Shown: positions 1 through 4,510, numbered from the stretch's first letter. The stretch is DNA of 5,380 bases from Holosporales bacterium (GCA_031257795.1 JAIRNW010000047.1:1-5380); one strand, 5' to 3'. Notes: a model not told the origin generated them from the sequence alone. Made by a program: numbers and translations.

Positions 1-118
1 AGAATTTTGGGAAGGAGACACGGAGCACAGAAGCGGAGCGTACTTAGATGTACGTGAGTTTCGAACCGGATCGACGTACCCAAAAACTGATTTTGAAGAG
101 TTTGGAAAGAGGTCCATT
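1..118. repeat. Palindromic element copy F, left end cut by the window
   Basis: This is a second copy of the element at 1318-1458, in the same orientation. The shared sequence runs from AGAATTTTGGGAAGGAGACA at position 1 to GGAAAGAGGTCCATT near 118. It contains the central hairpin CGTAC(39-43)/GTACG(50-54) and the block CCGGATCGACGTACCCAAAA. It differs from copy E by a few substitutions, a shorter sequence after GTGAG, and five or so extra bases in the right arm (CTCTTCAAAATCAG). Its left arm lies outside the window. Together the two copies flank murG as direct repeats. By analogy with copy E, whose left arm ends at a start codon, the next minus-strand gene may begin just to the left, but that cannot be seen here. 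Confidence 0.9.
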
Positions 119-213
119 GGCGAACTGTTTGCAAACATTCGTTACGTTGACATAGCTGAGTAGTAACTGTTCGGTTTGCGTCGACGGTTCTTTTTGTGCC
201 TCGGTTGTTTTAT
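119..213. other. Spacer downstream of murG, no gene recognised
   Basis: About 95 bp lie between the murG stop codon and repeat copy F. I see no open reading frame worth calling, no RNA gene, and no convincing GC-rich hairpin followed by a T-run on the minus strand that would end murG transcription. There is a short perfect palindrome, GTTTGCAAAC, near 128-137, and loosely similar segments around 121-131 and 165-179 (AACTGTT with TTTGC nearby). Lack of a terminator leaves it open that murG is co-transcribed with a gene to the left of the window. Confidence 0.4.
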
Positions 214-1317
214 TTAGGTGTTTTTGGTTAGCGCTTCGATTTTTTCTAGAAGTAGCAATCCAGCCCCTGTGGAGGCCAGGCGTCTTCCGGCGTCGCTCAT
301 TTTTGCGAGTTGTGCTGTGTCTCTCATGAATTGCTTTATCGCGTTTCCTATGTACTCTGCTGGTTTGTTTTGGCCGAAGGTGGTTAGGCAGCATCCTTTT
401 TTCGCGAAGAGGACGGCATTCGCTACTTGATCTCCGCTTGTCGTGTTTTCCAGTGGAACAATAATCAAAGGTTTCCCAGAAATCAGCGCCTCCGCGATAC
501 TTGTGGCGCCGCCGCGCGATATAACGAGGTGCGCCCAAGCTAGAGCCTCTCGCATATCGCTGAAGAACGGCGCTAGTTGGACGTTTACTAGCGTTTCGCG
601 GAAATTGCCGTCCGTTTCATCTAATAGCTCTTCTCTAGTTTGTTGCCTTATTTTGAGGCGTCTCTGCTCTTCTTTTGAGAGCGTTTTGACGGCGGCGGGG
701 ATTATGTTTGAAAAGACGGCTGCCCCTTGGCTGCCCCCTATCACCAAAATGTGAAAGGGCTCTTGCAGAGCGGGCGGGATGTACGGAACATTGTATAGCT
801 CATTAATTTCTTCGCGCACGGGATTGCCAACAAACATCGACTTGTCTTCCGGCAAGCCTGCCACCTCAGGAACTCCGGTTGCCACGCAAGACGCCATTTT
901 GGCAAGAACGGCATTGGCCTTTCCTAAAGTGGCGTTGCTTTCGTGGATTACGGTTGGAATTCCTAGAAGTTGAGCTGCGAAGACTGGTGGAGCTGAAGGA
1001 TAGCCGCCAAAGCCTATCACGACTCTTGGGCGCTCCTTGATAAATAGGAACAAATATTTTAAGCCTGCTAATAAGAGACTACAAAAGAAGGTGAAGCTCC
1101 CGGATTTGTTTTTGAGCGCGGCGACAAACACTTTATCAAAAACACCAATTTTAGACCATTTTTCGGCGCGCTCGTCTGTGCAAAGATATACAGTTTTCCC
1201 GGTATTCTTGATGATTTTGGCTAAGCTGAGTGCCGGGAAGAAATGCCCCCCGGTTCCGCCGGCCGCAAGAACATACACCGGATTACGACAAGTTCGCTGT
1301 TTTTCATTATCACTCAT
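214..1317 (-). CDS. murG: MurG, UDP-N-acetylglucosamine:lipid I GlcNAc transferase
   Basis: MurG transfers GlcNAc from UDP-GlcNAc to undecaprenyl-pyrophosphoryl-MurNAc-pentapeptide (lipid I) to make lipid II, at the cytoplasmic face of the inner membrane. The 367-residue product has the usual family length. Visible motifs, in order: the glycine loop AAGGTGGH (residues 18-25), GFGGYPSAPP (102-111), HESNATLGKAN (125-135), GNPVR (164-168), GGSQGA (194-199) and SRGGATSIAE (267-276), followed by GKP and a DQ pair in the UDP-GlcNAc site. The chosen ATG (1317) starts just ahead of the first family motif and has GAGGT four bases upstream. That ribosome site belongs to the arm of repeat element E, which abuts the start codon. 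The frame stays open upstream through the element to the lgt stop, so a GTG at 1413 could give a 32-residue longer form; this is unlikely because the extra residues are pure repeat. The next gene upstream is lgt, on the same strand. Confidence 0.96.
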   Translation of the reverse strand: MSDNEKQRTCRNPVYVLAAGGTGGHFFPALSLAKIIKNTGKTVYLCTDERAEKWSKIGVFDKVFVAALKNKSGSFTFFCSLLLAGLKYLFLFIKERPRVVIGFGGYPSAPPVFAAQLLGIPTVIHESNATLGKANAVLAKMASCVATGVPEVAGLPEDKSMFVGNPVREEINELYNVPYIPPALQEPFHILVIGGSQGAAVFSNIIPAAVKTLSKEEQRRLKIRQQTREELLDETDGNFRETLVNVQLAPFFSDMREALAWAHLVISRGGATSIAEALISGKPLIIVPLENTTSGDQVANAVLFAKKGCCLTTFGQNKPAEYIGNAIKQFMRDTAQLAKMSDAGRRLASTGAGLLLLEKIEALTKNT

Positions 1318-1458
1318 TGGACCTCTTTCGAAACCTTCAAAATCAGAATTTTGGGAAGGAGACACGGAGCACACAAGCGGAGCGTACTTAGATGTACGTG
1401 AGCATTCGAGCACCGGATCGACGTACCCAAAAACTGATATAGTTTGGAAAGAGGTCCA
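1318..1458. repeat. Palindromic element copy E, exactly filling the lgt-murG spacer
   Basis: The element is 141 bp. Its ends are inverted arms: 1318-1355 (TGGACCTCTTTC..., ending AATTTTGGG) pairs with 1426-1458 (CCCAAAAACTG... ending GGAAAGAGGTCCA), with few mismatches. The interior has GGAGACACGGAGCAC, the hairpin CGTAC(1383-1387)/GTACG(1394-1398), and CGGATCGACGTA. One end touches the murG ATG (1317) and the other the lgt TAA (1459-1461), so the spacer contains nothing else. Read on the minus strand, the left arm supplies AAAGAGGTCC, the murG ribosome site. The length is 47 codons and the frame shared by lgt and murG has no stop inside it. Copy F at 1-118 is the closest relative. Confidence 0.93.
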
Positions 1459-1459
1459 T
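1388..1459 (-). other. 23-codon reading frame starting inside the lgt stop (TAATG)
   Basis: The lgt stop overlaps an ATG as TAATG (1461-1457), and GGAAAGAGGT lies just upstream, inside the last lgt codons. Initiation here would give a 23-residue peptide (MDLFPNYISFWVRRSG..., ending LTYI) encoded by repeat element E. The arrangement is what a translationally coupled lgt-murG junction would have looked like before the element arrived. I infer that this ATG is the relic of the original murG start and do not claim a functional peptide. It could still act as a short leader frame that affects murG translation. Confidence 0.35.
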
Positions 1460-1474
1460 TATACCTCTTTCCAA
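1444..1474 (-). promoter_or_regulatory. Perfect 12-bp hairpin around the lgt stop codon
   Basis: On the minus-strand transcript TTGGAAAGAGGT (last lgt codons, 1474-1463) is followed by a seven-base loop holding the TAA, then by ACCTCTTTCCAA (1455-1444), the start of element E. The 12 base pairs are perfect. The stem hides the GAGGT ahead of the TAATG start. The same ACCTCTTTCC segment can pair instead with GAAAGAGGT just before the murG ATG, so two mutually exclusive pairings exist. There is no U-run after the hairpin, so it does not look like an intrinsic terminator. A role in coupling lgt and murG translation is inference. Confidence 0.5.
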
Positions 1475-2259
1475 TCCGCCCGTGTTCTTCGCTTTAGCAA
1501 AATCATAGCCCCGAATATTAGCATGAAAAAAGATAACCACTGACCAATTGTGAAGCCGTAGTAATGTGGTGCCTCCTTGAAAAAGTCTACAGCTATGCGT
1601 GATGCAGCGTAGCTGATAAGAAAAGTTGCAAAGAGCACTCCTTTCCCAAAAGTCACTTTTTGCGGGGAAAGCCTCAACATTAAGTTTAGCAGAGCGAATG
1701 TGAGGCCGCCCTCGCAAATAGCTTCGTAGATTTGTGTTGGGTGTCTTGGGACCGACGAGCCTCGGAAAATGACGCCAACCCATGAGGTTGTTGGGTGTCC
1801 GTAAAGCTCATTGTTGATGAAATTCGCCAGCCTACCAAGCAATAATCCAAGAGGAGCCGCCGTTGCGATGATGTCTGCGTATACCAGTGCGTACGCGGAG
1901 GCCTTTTCTTTGTGCCTTTTCCTGCAAAAAATCCACAGCGCCACAACCACTCCAATAAGAGCGCCGTGAAACGCCATGCCCCCTTCGCGGAAATCGAGAA
2001 TGCTCCCGGGGTGCGTCAGGTAAAAGCGCGGTTCAAAAAATAGGACGTGCCCAAGGCGCCCTCCGATTATGATTGCAAGACATGCGATGTTGAAGAAGGT
2101 ACCCACATCGCTCGTGCTTGTTTTCAAAAATTTTGCTTCCAGGCTTTTAACATAAAACAGCACCACGAGCATGCCGACCGCGTATGATAAGCCATACCAG
2201 TATACGTCAATCCCAAAAAGGCTGAACGCGACTGGAGAAATTGTTGAAGCGTCGAACAT
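1459..2259 (-). CDS. lgt: Lgt, phosphatidylglycerol:prolipoprotein diacylglyceryl transferase
   Basis: Lgt moves diacylglycerol from phosphatidylglycerol to the lipobox cysteine of prolipoproteins in the inner membrane, the first step of lipoprotein maturation. The 266-residue product has the family's length and is strongly hydrophobic, with several membrane segments. Signatures visible: GGRLGH (66-71), EGGMAFHGALIG (92-103, H98 in the place of the conserved HGGL histidine), the Lgt signature GRLANFINNELYG (142-154, with R143, N146 and E151), RHPTQIYEA (172-180), and SRIAVDFFKE (220-229) with the late conserved arginine R221. The ATG at 2259 fits the family N-terminus; no strong Shine-Dalgarno is visible (GGTGG is the nearest purine-rich run). 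iscU lies 106 bp upstream on the same strand and murG 141 bp downstream. The final codons (encoding DWKEV) contain the 12-mer TTGGAAAGAGGT that also occurs in the arms of element E. Confidence 0.97.
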   Translation of the reverse strand: MFDASTISPVAFSLFGIDVYWYGLSYAVGMLVVLFYVKSLEAKFLKTSTSDVGTFFNIACLAIIIGGRLGHVLFFEPRFYLTHPGSILDFREGGMAFHGALIGVVVALWIFCRKRHKEKASAYALVYADIIATAAPLGLLLGRLANFINNELYGHPTTSWVGVIFRGSSVPRHPTQIYEAICEGGLTFALLNLMLRLSPQKVTFGKGVLFATFLISYAASRIAVDFFKEAPHYYGFTIGQWLSFFMLIFGAMILLKRRTRADWKEV

Positions 2260-2290
2260 GCACCACCATCGTTAAGAAAGCAAAATACAC

Positions 2291-2306
2291 CCTAGTCACA
2301 AAAGGA
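2291..2306. repeat. Partial extra copy of an element arm
   Basis: CCTAGTCACAAAAGGA at 2291-2306 resembles the arm CAGTCACAAAAAGAG of element D, 31 bp further right in the same orientation (AGTCACAAAA in both). It may be a remnant of an older insertion at this hotspot. It lies in the lgt leader; I cannot see a convincing -35/-10 pair here. Confidence 0.35.
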
Positions 2307-2323
2307 ATTATTGGCAGATAACT

Positions 2324-2380
2324 CAGTCACAAAAAGAGTTGCAGGAGACTAGAAGCGACGAACACTCAAACTTTTTGTGG
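2324..2380. repeat. Palindromic element copy D, core deleted, overlapping iscU 3' end
   Basis: The inverted arms are CACAAAAAGAGTTG (2328-2341) and CAAACTTTTTGTG (2367-2379). Between them is only GCAGGAGACTAGAAGCGACGAAC. Element C, read on its minus strand, begins with the same 18 bases (CAGTCACAAAAAGAGTTG), then a CAGGAG block and GAAGCG, and has about 40 bp of core before GGCGACGAAC. Copy D joins GAAGCG directly to ACGAAC, as expected from a deletion between short GCG repeats. The right arm runs into iscU: its last four codons and TGA stop (2366-2380) are element sequence. Confidence 0.8.
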
Positions 2381-2785
2381 CTTGGGTTGGGCCTTGTCTG
2401 CCTGCTTGGTCTTCTTAGCCTTATAGTCCTCCACTGCCGATTTCACCGCACGCTCCGCCAAAACAGAGCAATGCAGCTTTATCGGCGGCAGTGCCAAAGA
2501 ATCTGCGATTTCTGAGTTGCGCACTTTGAGCGCATCATCCACACTTTTCCCTTTTATTAAAGTTGTCACAAAAGACGAGGCCGCAATCGCAGATCCACAG
2601 CCGAAAGTCTTAAACTTTGCGTCTTCGATAATTCCGTCATCGGAAACCTTGATTTGCAGTTTCAGGACGTCACCACAAGCCGGCGCTCCAACAATCCCCG
2701 TTCCAACCGACTCATCAGATGCGTCCAAAGAGCCGGAATTTTGCGGCTTTTCACAGATATCCGTCACCTTAGTGCTGTATGGCAT
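2366..2785 (-). CDS. iscU: IscU, Fe-S cluster assembly scaffold protein
   Basis: IscU is the cytoplasmic scaffold on which IscS-derived sulfur and iron are built into a [2Fe-2S] cluster before HscA/HscB-assisted transfer. The 139-residue product matches IscU almost end to end. It has VGTGIVGAPACGD (27-39) with Cys37 and Asp39, FGCGSA (61-66) with Cys63, the chaperone-recognition motif LPPIK (99-103), and HCSVLAE (105-111) with His105 and Cys106. All three cluster cysteines are present at the classical positions, so the protein should work. The ATG at 2785 matches the family start and has GGAG seven bases upstream; an ORF opening further upstream adds 13 unrelated residues. iscR, iscS, iscA, hscB, hscA and fdx are not next to it here. 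The lysine-rich C-terminal tail runs slightly past the usual family end, and its last four codons and stop come from repeat element D. Confidence 0.97.
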   Translation of the reverse strand: MPYSTKVTDICEKPQNSGSLDASDESVGTGIVGAPACGDVLKLQIKVSDDGIIEDAKFKTFGCGSAIAASSFVTTLIKGKSVDDALKVRNSEIADSLALPPIKLHCSVLAERAVKSAVEDYKAKKTKQADKAQPKPQKV

Positions 2786-2875
2786 TTCATCACTCCAAAG
2801 GCAAAACCCACTATTCCAGCTCAAGATATCATAATGGTGAGAATCCGAAATAGATTTGTCTGCGCAATTTATACA

Positions 2876-2950
2876 ATGAGAGTAGACGGAGAGCGTTCAC
2901 GCTGCCGCCACTCCACAGAACCGTACGTGCCCTATTAAGGCATACGGCTA
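2876..2950 (-). ncRNA. Group II intron relic: domains V and VI and the 3' end
   Basis: On the minus strand, 2949-2918 reads as a group II intron domain V: AGCCGTATGCC at its 5' side, with the catalytic AGC triad, and GGCACGTACGGTTC at its 3' side, with the two-base CG bulge. AGCCGTA pairs with TACGGTT, and TGCC pairs with GGCA. After it, 2917-2876 folds as domain VI: GAGT, GGCGG and AGCG pair with CGCT, CCGTC and ACTC around a TGAA loop. The sequence ends TCTACTCTCAT, with a candidate branch-point A eight bases from an AT 3' terminus. The domain V loop is TTAATAG, not the usual GAAA, and no domains I-IV or reverse transcriptase fit in the space upstream, which is repeat element A. I read this as a degenerate 5'-truncated copy unable to splice by itself. 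It lies 91 bp upstream of iscU. Confidence 0.8.
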
Positions 2951-3022
2951 CCGGAAAAGTCGCAGACTTTGTTCGGGCTCCGAGTTTGGGCGACGATCCA
3001 ACGAACTCGCAAATTTTTGGGG
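2951..3022. repeat. Palindromic element copy A, one arm replaced by the intron relic
   Basis: The stretch has the central hairpin AAAGT(2956-2960)/ACTTT(2966-2970), GGGCTCCGAGTTTGGGCGACGA, and a right arm CCAACGAACTCGCAAATTTTTGG. It shares the hairpin, GGGCTCC and the CGAACTC-CAAA end with element B (4349-4490), and the (C/A)GACGAAC-CAAA-TTTTTG pattern with elements C and D. The hairpin and GGGCTCC blocks are in a different order from B. On the left it runs straight into group II intron domain V without a recognisable left arm, so it is truncated or was a target of that intron. Confidence 0.65.
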
Positions 3023-3030
3023 ACTGTGTA

Positions 3031-3036
3031 TATAAT
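3031..3036 (+). promoter_or_regulatory. -10 box TATAAT for the ankyrin lipoprotein gene
   Basis: A perfect TATAAT stands six bases before the ATG at 3043, so a transcript starting about seven bases downstream of the box would begin at or next to the start codon, giving a leaderless mRNA. The -35 position, 17-18 bases upstream, falls in the right arm of element A (TCGCAA or CGCAAA), a weak match to TTGACA. No Shine-Dalgarno lies between the box and the ATG, which fits leaderless initiation. Only the -10 match is direct observation. Confidence 0.45.
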
Positions 3037-3042
3037 TGTGTT

Positions 3043-3792
3043 ATGAGAATAAACTCCATAACAATACTAGCTCTTTTGCAATTGTGTTCCATGCTGTTAT
3101 CTTCTTGTCGTTATAGCGATTTATTTCGCTCTCCCGATAAGTCCCCTGAGCCCCCTAAGCCCGCTGAGCAAAGTTCCTCCGAAGCTCCCAAAAACAAAAA
3201 GCGGGAAAACAGTACTACAGTTAGCTACAGTTTCCCTGGTTATAGCTATGTTGATAGGAGTGCCGCTGAAGCAAGCAACGGACGGCAAAAAGTGTTTCCT
3301 CTGCACGAGGCCTGTTTGGATGGGGACGTGGAGGCGGCTAAGAAACTGATAGCTAGGGGACTTAATGTGAATCAAAAAAACGCCTTCGGTTCCACGCCGC
3401 TGTCCTACGCCATTTTGAAGCTTGACTACGAAATGATAGCGCTGCTGTTGGACAGAGGGGCGAGCCCAAACTGCGTGCTCACAACTGACGGGTTCACGCG
3501 TTCGGCTTTGGCAAACGCCATCTGGCACAATGATGAGTTGTTGGTTGAGGCGCTAATAAACGCCGGAGCGGATATAAACTTCAGGAGTGTTTTCGGGCAA
3601 ACAGATGCGCACAGGATCGCTTCGTTTACCGCTGAAATGCTGAAGCAATTGATACAAGTCGGCCTTGATGTGAATATGCGCGACTTTGCCGGAAAAACGG
3701 CGTACGATTTCCTGACGCTTGCGCGGGTTCAGCAAGGGGAGGAGGTGGCTGATGAGATTGCGGAGGTTTTGAAGCAGTACACCCAGCAATAG
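3043..3792 (+). CDS. Ankyrin-repeat protein with a lipoprotein signal peptide
   Basis: The predicted precursor has 249 residues. The start MRINSITILALLQL is followed by a lipobox, LSSC (19-22), so Cys22 should be diacylated by Lgt and the protein anchored in a membrane facing the periplasm or the surface. Residues 26-60 form a proline-, serine- and lysine-rich linker. From about 82 to the end come roughly five ankyrin repeats: PLHEACLDGDVEAAKKLIARG (87-107), STPLSYAI...IALLLDRGASPN, a third with LVEALINAGADINFRS, a fourth with MLKQLIQVGLDVNMRD, and a terminal cap GKTAYDF... . Repeats of this kind bind proteins; the partner cannot be inferred. An alternative start at TTG 2986 would add 19 residues from element A and bury the signal peptide, so ATG 3043 is preferred. 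No Shine-Dalgarno is present and TATAAT lies six bases upstream. Ankyrin proteins are common in host-associated alphaproteobacteria, but many are cytosolic or secreted effectors; a lipoprotein form points to an envelope role. Confidence 0.85.
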   Translation: MRINSITILALLQLCSMLLSSCRYSDLFRSPDKSPEPPKPAEQSSSEAPKNKKRENSTTVSYSFPGYSYVDRSAAEASNGRQKVFPLHEACLDGDVEAAKKLIARGLNVNQKNAFGSTPLSYAILKLDYEMIALLLDRGASPNCVLTTDGFTRSALANAIWHNDELLVEALINAGADINFRSVFGQTDAHRIASFTAEMLKQLIQVGLDVNMRDFAGKTAYDFLTLARVQQGEEVADEIAEVLKQYTQQ

Positions 3793-3796
3793 GGGG

Positions 3797-3902
3797 CCTA
3801 GGCACAGAAGGTTGATGGTTCGTCGCCGCGATGCTTGAATGCTCACGTACCATAAGTACGCTGCGCTTCGTGGCTCCTGCTCTCAACTCTTTTTGTGACT
3901 GG
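3797..3902. repeat. Palindromic element copy C, complete
   Basis: The arms CCTAGGCACAGAAGGTTGA (3797-3815) and TCAACTCTTTTTGTGACTGG (3883-3902) are imperfect inverted repeats. Between them, on the minus strand, lie a GGAGCCACG block, AAGCGCAG, the hairpin CGTAC/GTACG (3846-3850 with 3856-3860), GTGAGCATTCAAGCA and GGCGACGAACC. The core from CGTAC to GAGCATTC is the same as in elements E and F, but in opposite orientation. The right arm equals the D arm over 18 bases. It starts five bases after the ankyrin gene stop codon and fills most of the gap before ftsB. Confidence 0.88.
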
Positions 3903-3950
3903 TGTATGTGGTGAGGGTTATCTCAACCTTGGATTTTTGGTGATTGACGA

Positions 3951-4307
3951 ATGAGTAGTAGACTTAATATAACAAAACAGAAACAAAAATCGTATAAGAT
4001 GCTGTTTGTCGTTCTTTTGTGTCTTGCGCTGCTATGCTATGTGATATACCACCTATTGCACGGCAACCGCGGCTTACTCGCGCTGTTCGAAATCCAGAAG
4101 ATCGTTAGCGTTGAAAGAGGGAAACTGAACGACTTGGAAAGTGAGGTCGCGCTTCTGGCACACAGGGTCGCGTTGCTGCGTCCTCAAAGTCTTGATAAGG
4201 ACATGCTAGATGAACGGGTTAGGGATGTCCTAAACTTGGCACAGAGCACTGAAATTATTATCGATACGAACGAAATACTGCTCGAAGAAGATAAAGACTC
4301 CGGGTGA
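3951..4307 (+). CDS. ftsB: FtsB/DivIC-type septum formation initiator protein
   Basis: This is a small bitopic inner-membrane division protein. FtsB forms the FtsQ-FtsB-FtsL complex that links early and late divisome and helps trigger septal peptidoglycan synthesis. The 118-residue product has a lysine-rich cytoplasmic N-terminus (9-16), one membrane segment (about 16-34), the motif GNRGLLAL (38-45), a heptad-rich coiled coil (about 46-76) and a C-terminal block LDKDMLDERVRDVLNLA (81-97) then EIII. The G-RGL motif after the membrane segment and the LD-DMLDE-R-VL-LA block are typical of alphaproteobacterial FtsB homologues. The usual neighbours, eno upstream and pdhA downstream, are absent. 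No clear Shine-Dalgarno precedes ATG 3951 (only a weak GGTGA), and no other upstream start fits. It sits 48 bp after element C. The identification rests on architecture and motifs, because the family is short and divergent. Confidence 0.85.
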   Translation: MSSRLNITKQKQKSYKMLFVVLLCLALLCYVIYHLLHGNRGLLALFEIQKIVSVERGKLNDLESEVALLAHRVALLRPQSLDKDMLDERVRDVLNLAQSTEIIIDTNEILLEEDKDSG

Positions 4308-4348
4308 ACCAACGTGAAATTGTAGATGAGCGTTTATACCAAGTCATC
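4308..4348. other. Short spacer after ftsB, nothing recognised
   Basis: Forty-one bases between the ftsB stop and element B. There is no intrinsic terminator, promoter or reading frame that I can support. Confidence 0.4.
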
Positions 4349-4490
4349 GAAAGAATTGAGGGCAGGAGACACGTCGCGTAGGCGCCGGGCTGTACTAAAC
4401 GCCCTGCTCAAGCCGAGTACCGTCGGGCTCCAGGCAAAGTTGTAGACTTTGTTGGGTTAGCAGGGCCGACGAACTCACAAACTCTTTATG
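4349..4490. repeat. Palindromic element copy B, long compound form
   Basis: The outer arms CGAAAGAATTGAGGGCAGGA (from 4348) and CTCACAAACTCTTTATGG (to 4491) are imperfect inverted repeats and match the family pattern. The left block GCAGGAGACACG is that of elements C, E and F, and the right block GGGCCGACGAACTC is that of C and D. The core is different and longer: GGGC/GCCC bracket TGTACTAAAC near 4387-4404, then GGGCTCC and the hairpin CAAAGT(4435-4440)/ACTTTG(4446-4451). The second hairpin and GGGCTCC are shared with element A. I see no tRNA-like cloverleaf. It looks like a chimera of two core types within one pair of arms. Confidence 0.65.
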
Positions 4491-4510
4491 GCTGGATATA
4501 ACTAAGGATG

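Noticed and set aside
44..538. Minus-strand 164-codon reading frame overlapping the murG end
   Set aside because: It lies antiphase within murG and in repeat copy F, has a low-complexity basic composition and no recognisable domain.
1318..1413. N-terminal extension of MurG from a GTG at 1413
   Set aside because: The frame is open, but the extra residues are encoded entirely by the palindromic repeat, MurG motifs begin at the usual distance from ATG 1317, and that ATG has a good ribosome site.
1..1458. CRISPR array
   Set aside because: The repeats are about 115-140 bp, palindromic over the whole length and more than 1 kb apart, with no regularly spaced short repeats and spacers and no cas gene.
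1037..1543. Plus-strand 168-codon frame across murG start, element E and the lgt end
   Set aside because: It is antisense to two well supported genes and uses repeat sequence for a third of its length.
2517..2938. Plus-strand frames opposite iscU and its leader
   Set aside because: They are antisense to a gene with all catalytic residues conserved and cross the group II intron relic; no domain is visible.
2986..3042. TTG start at 2986 for the ankyrin gene
   Set aside because: It would add 19 residues made of element A and spacer and place the signal peptide inside the protein.
3121..3886. Minus-strand frames opposite the ankyrin gene
   Set aside because: They are shadows of the ankyrin repeats on the other strand and run into element C.
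3797..3902. Intrinsic terminator for the ankyrin gene
   Set aside because: The T-run (3890-3894) lies inside the pairing arm and not after a compact GC-rich stem, so termination cannot be supported from sequence alone.
4349..4490. tRNA or other known structured RNA gene in element B
   Set aside because: It has several hairpins, but no acceptor stem, T-loop GTTCRA motif or anticodon arm in the right spacing; the arms match the palindromic repeat family.
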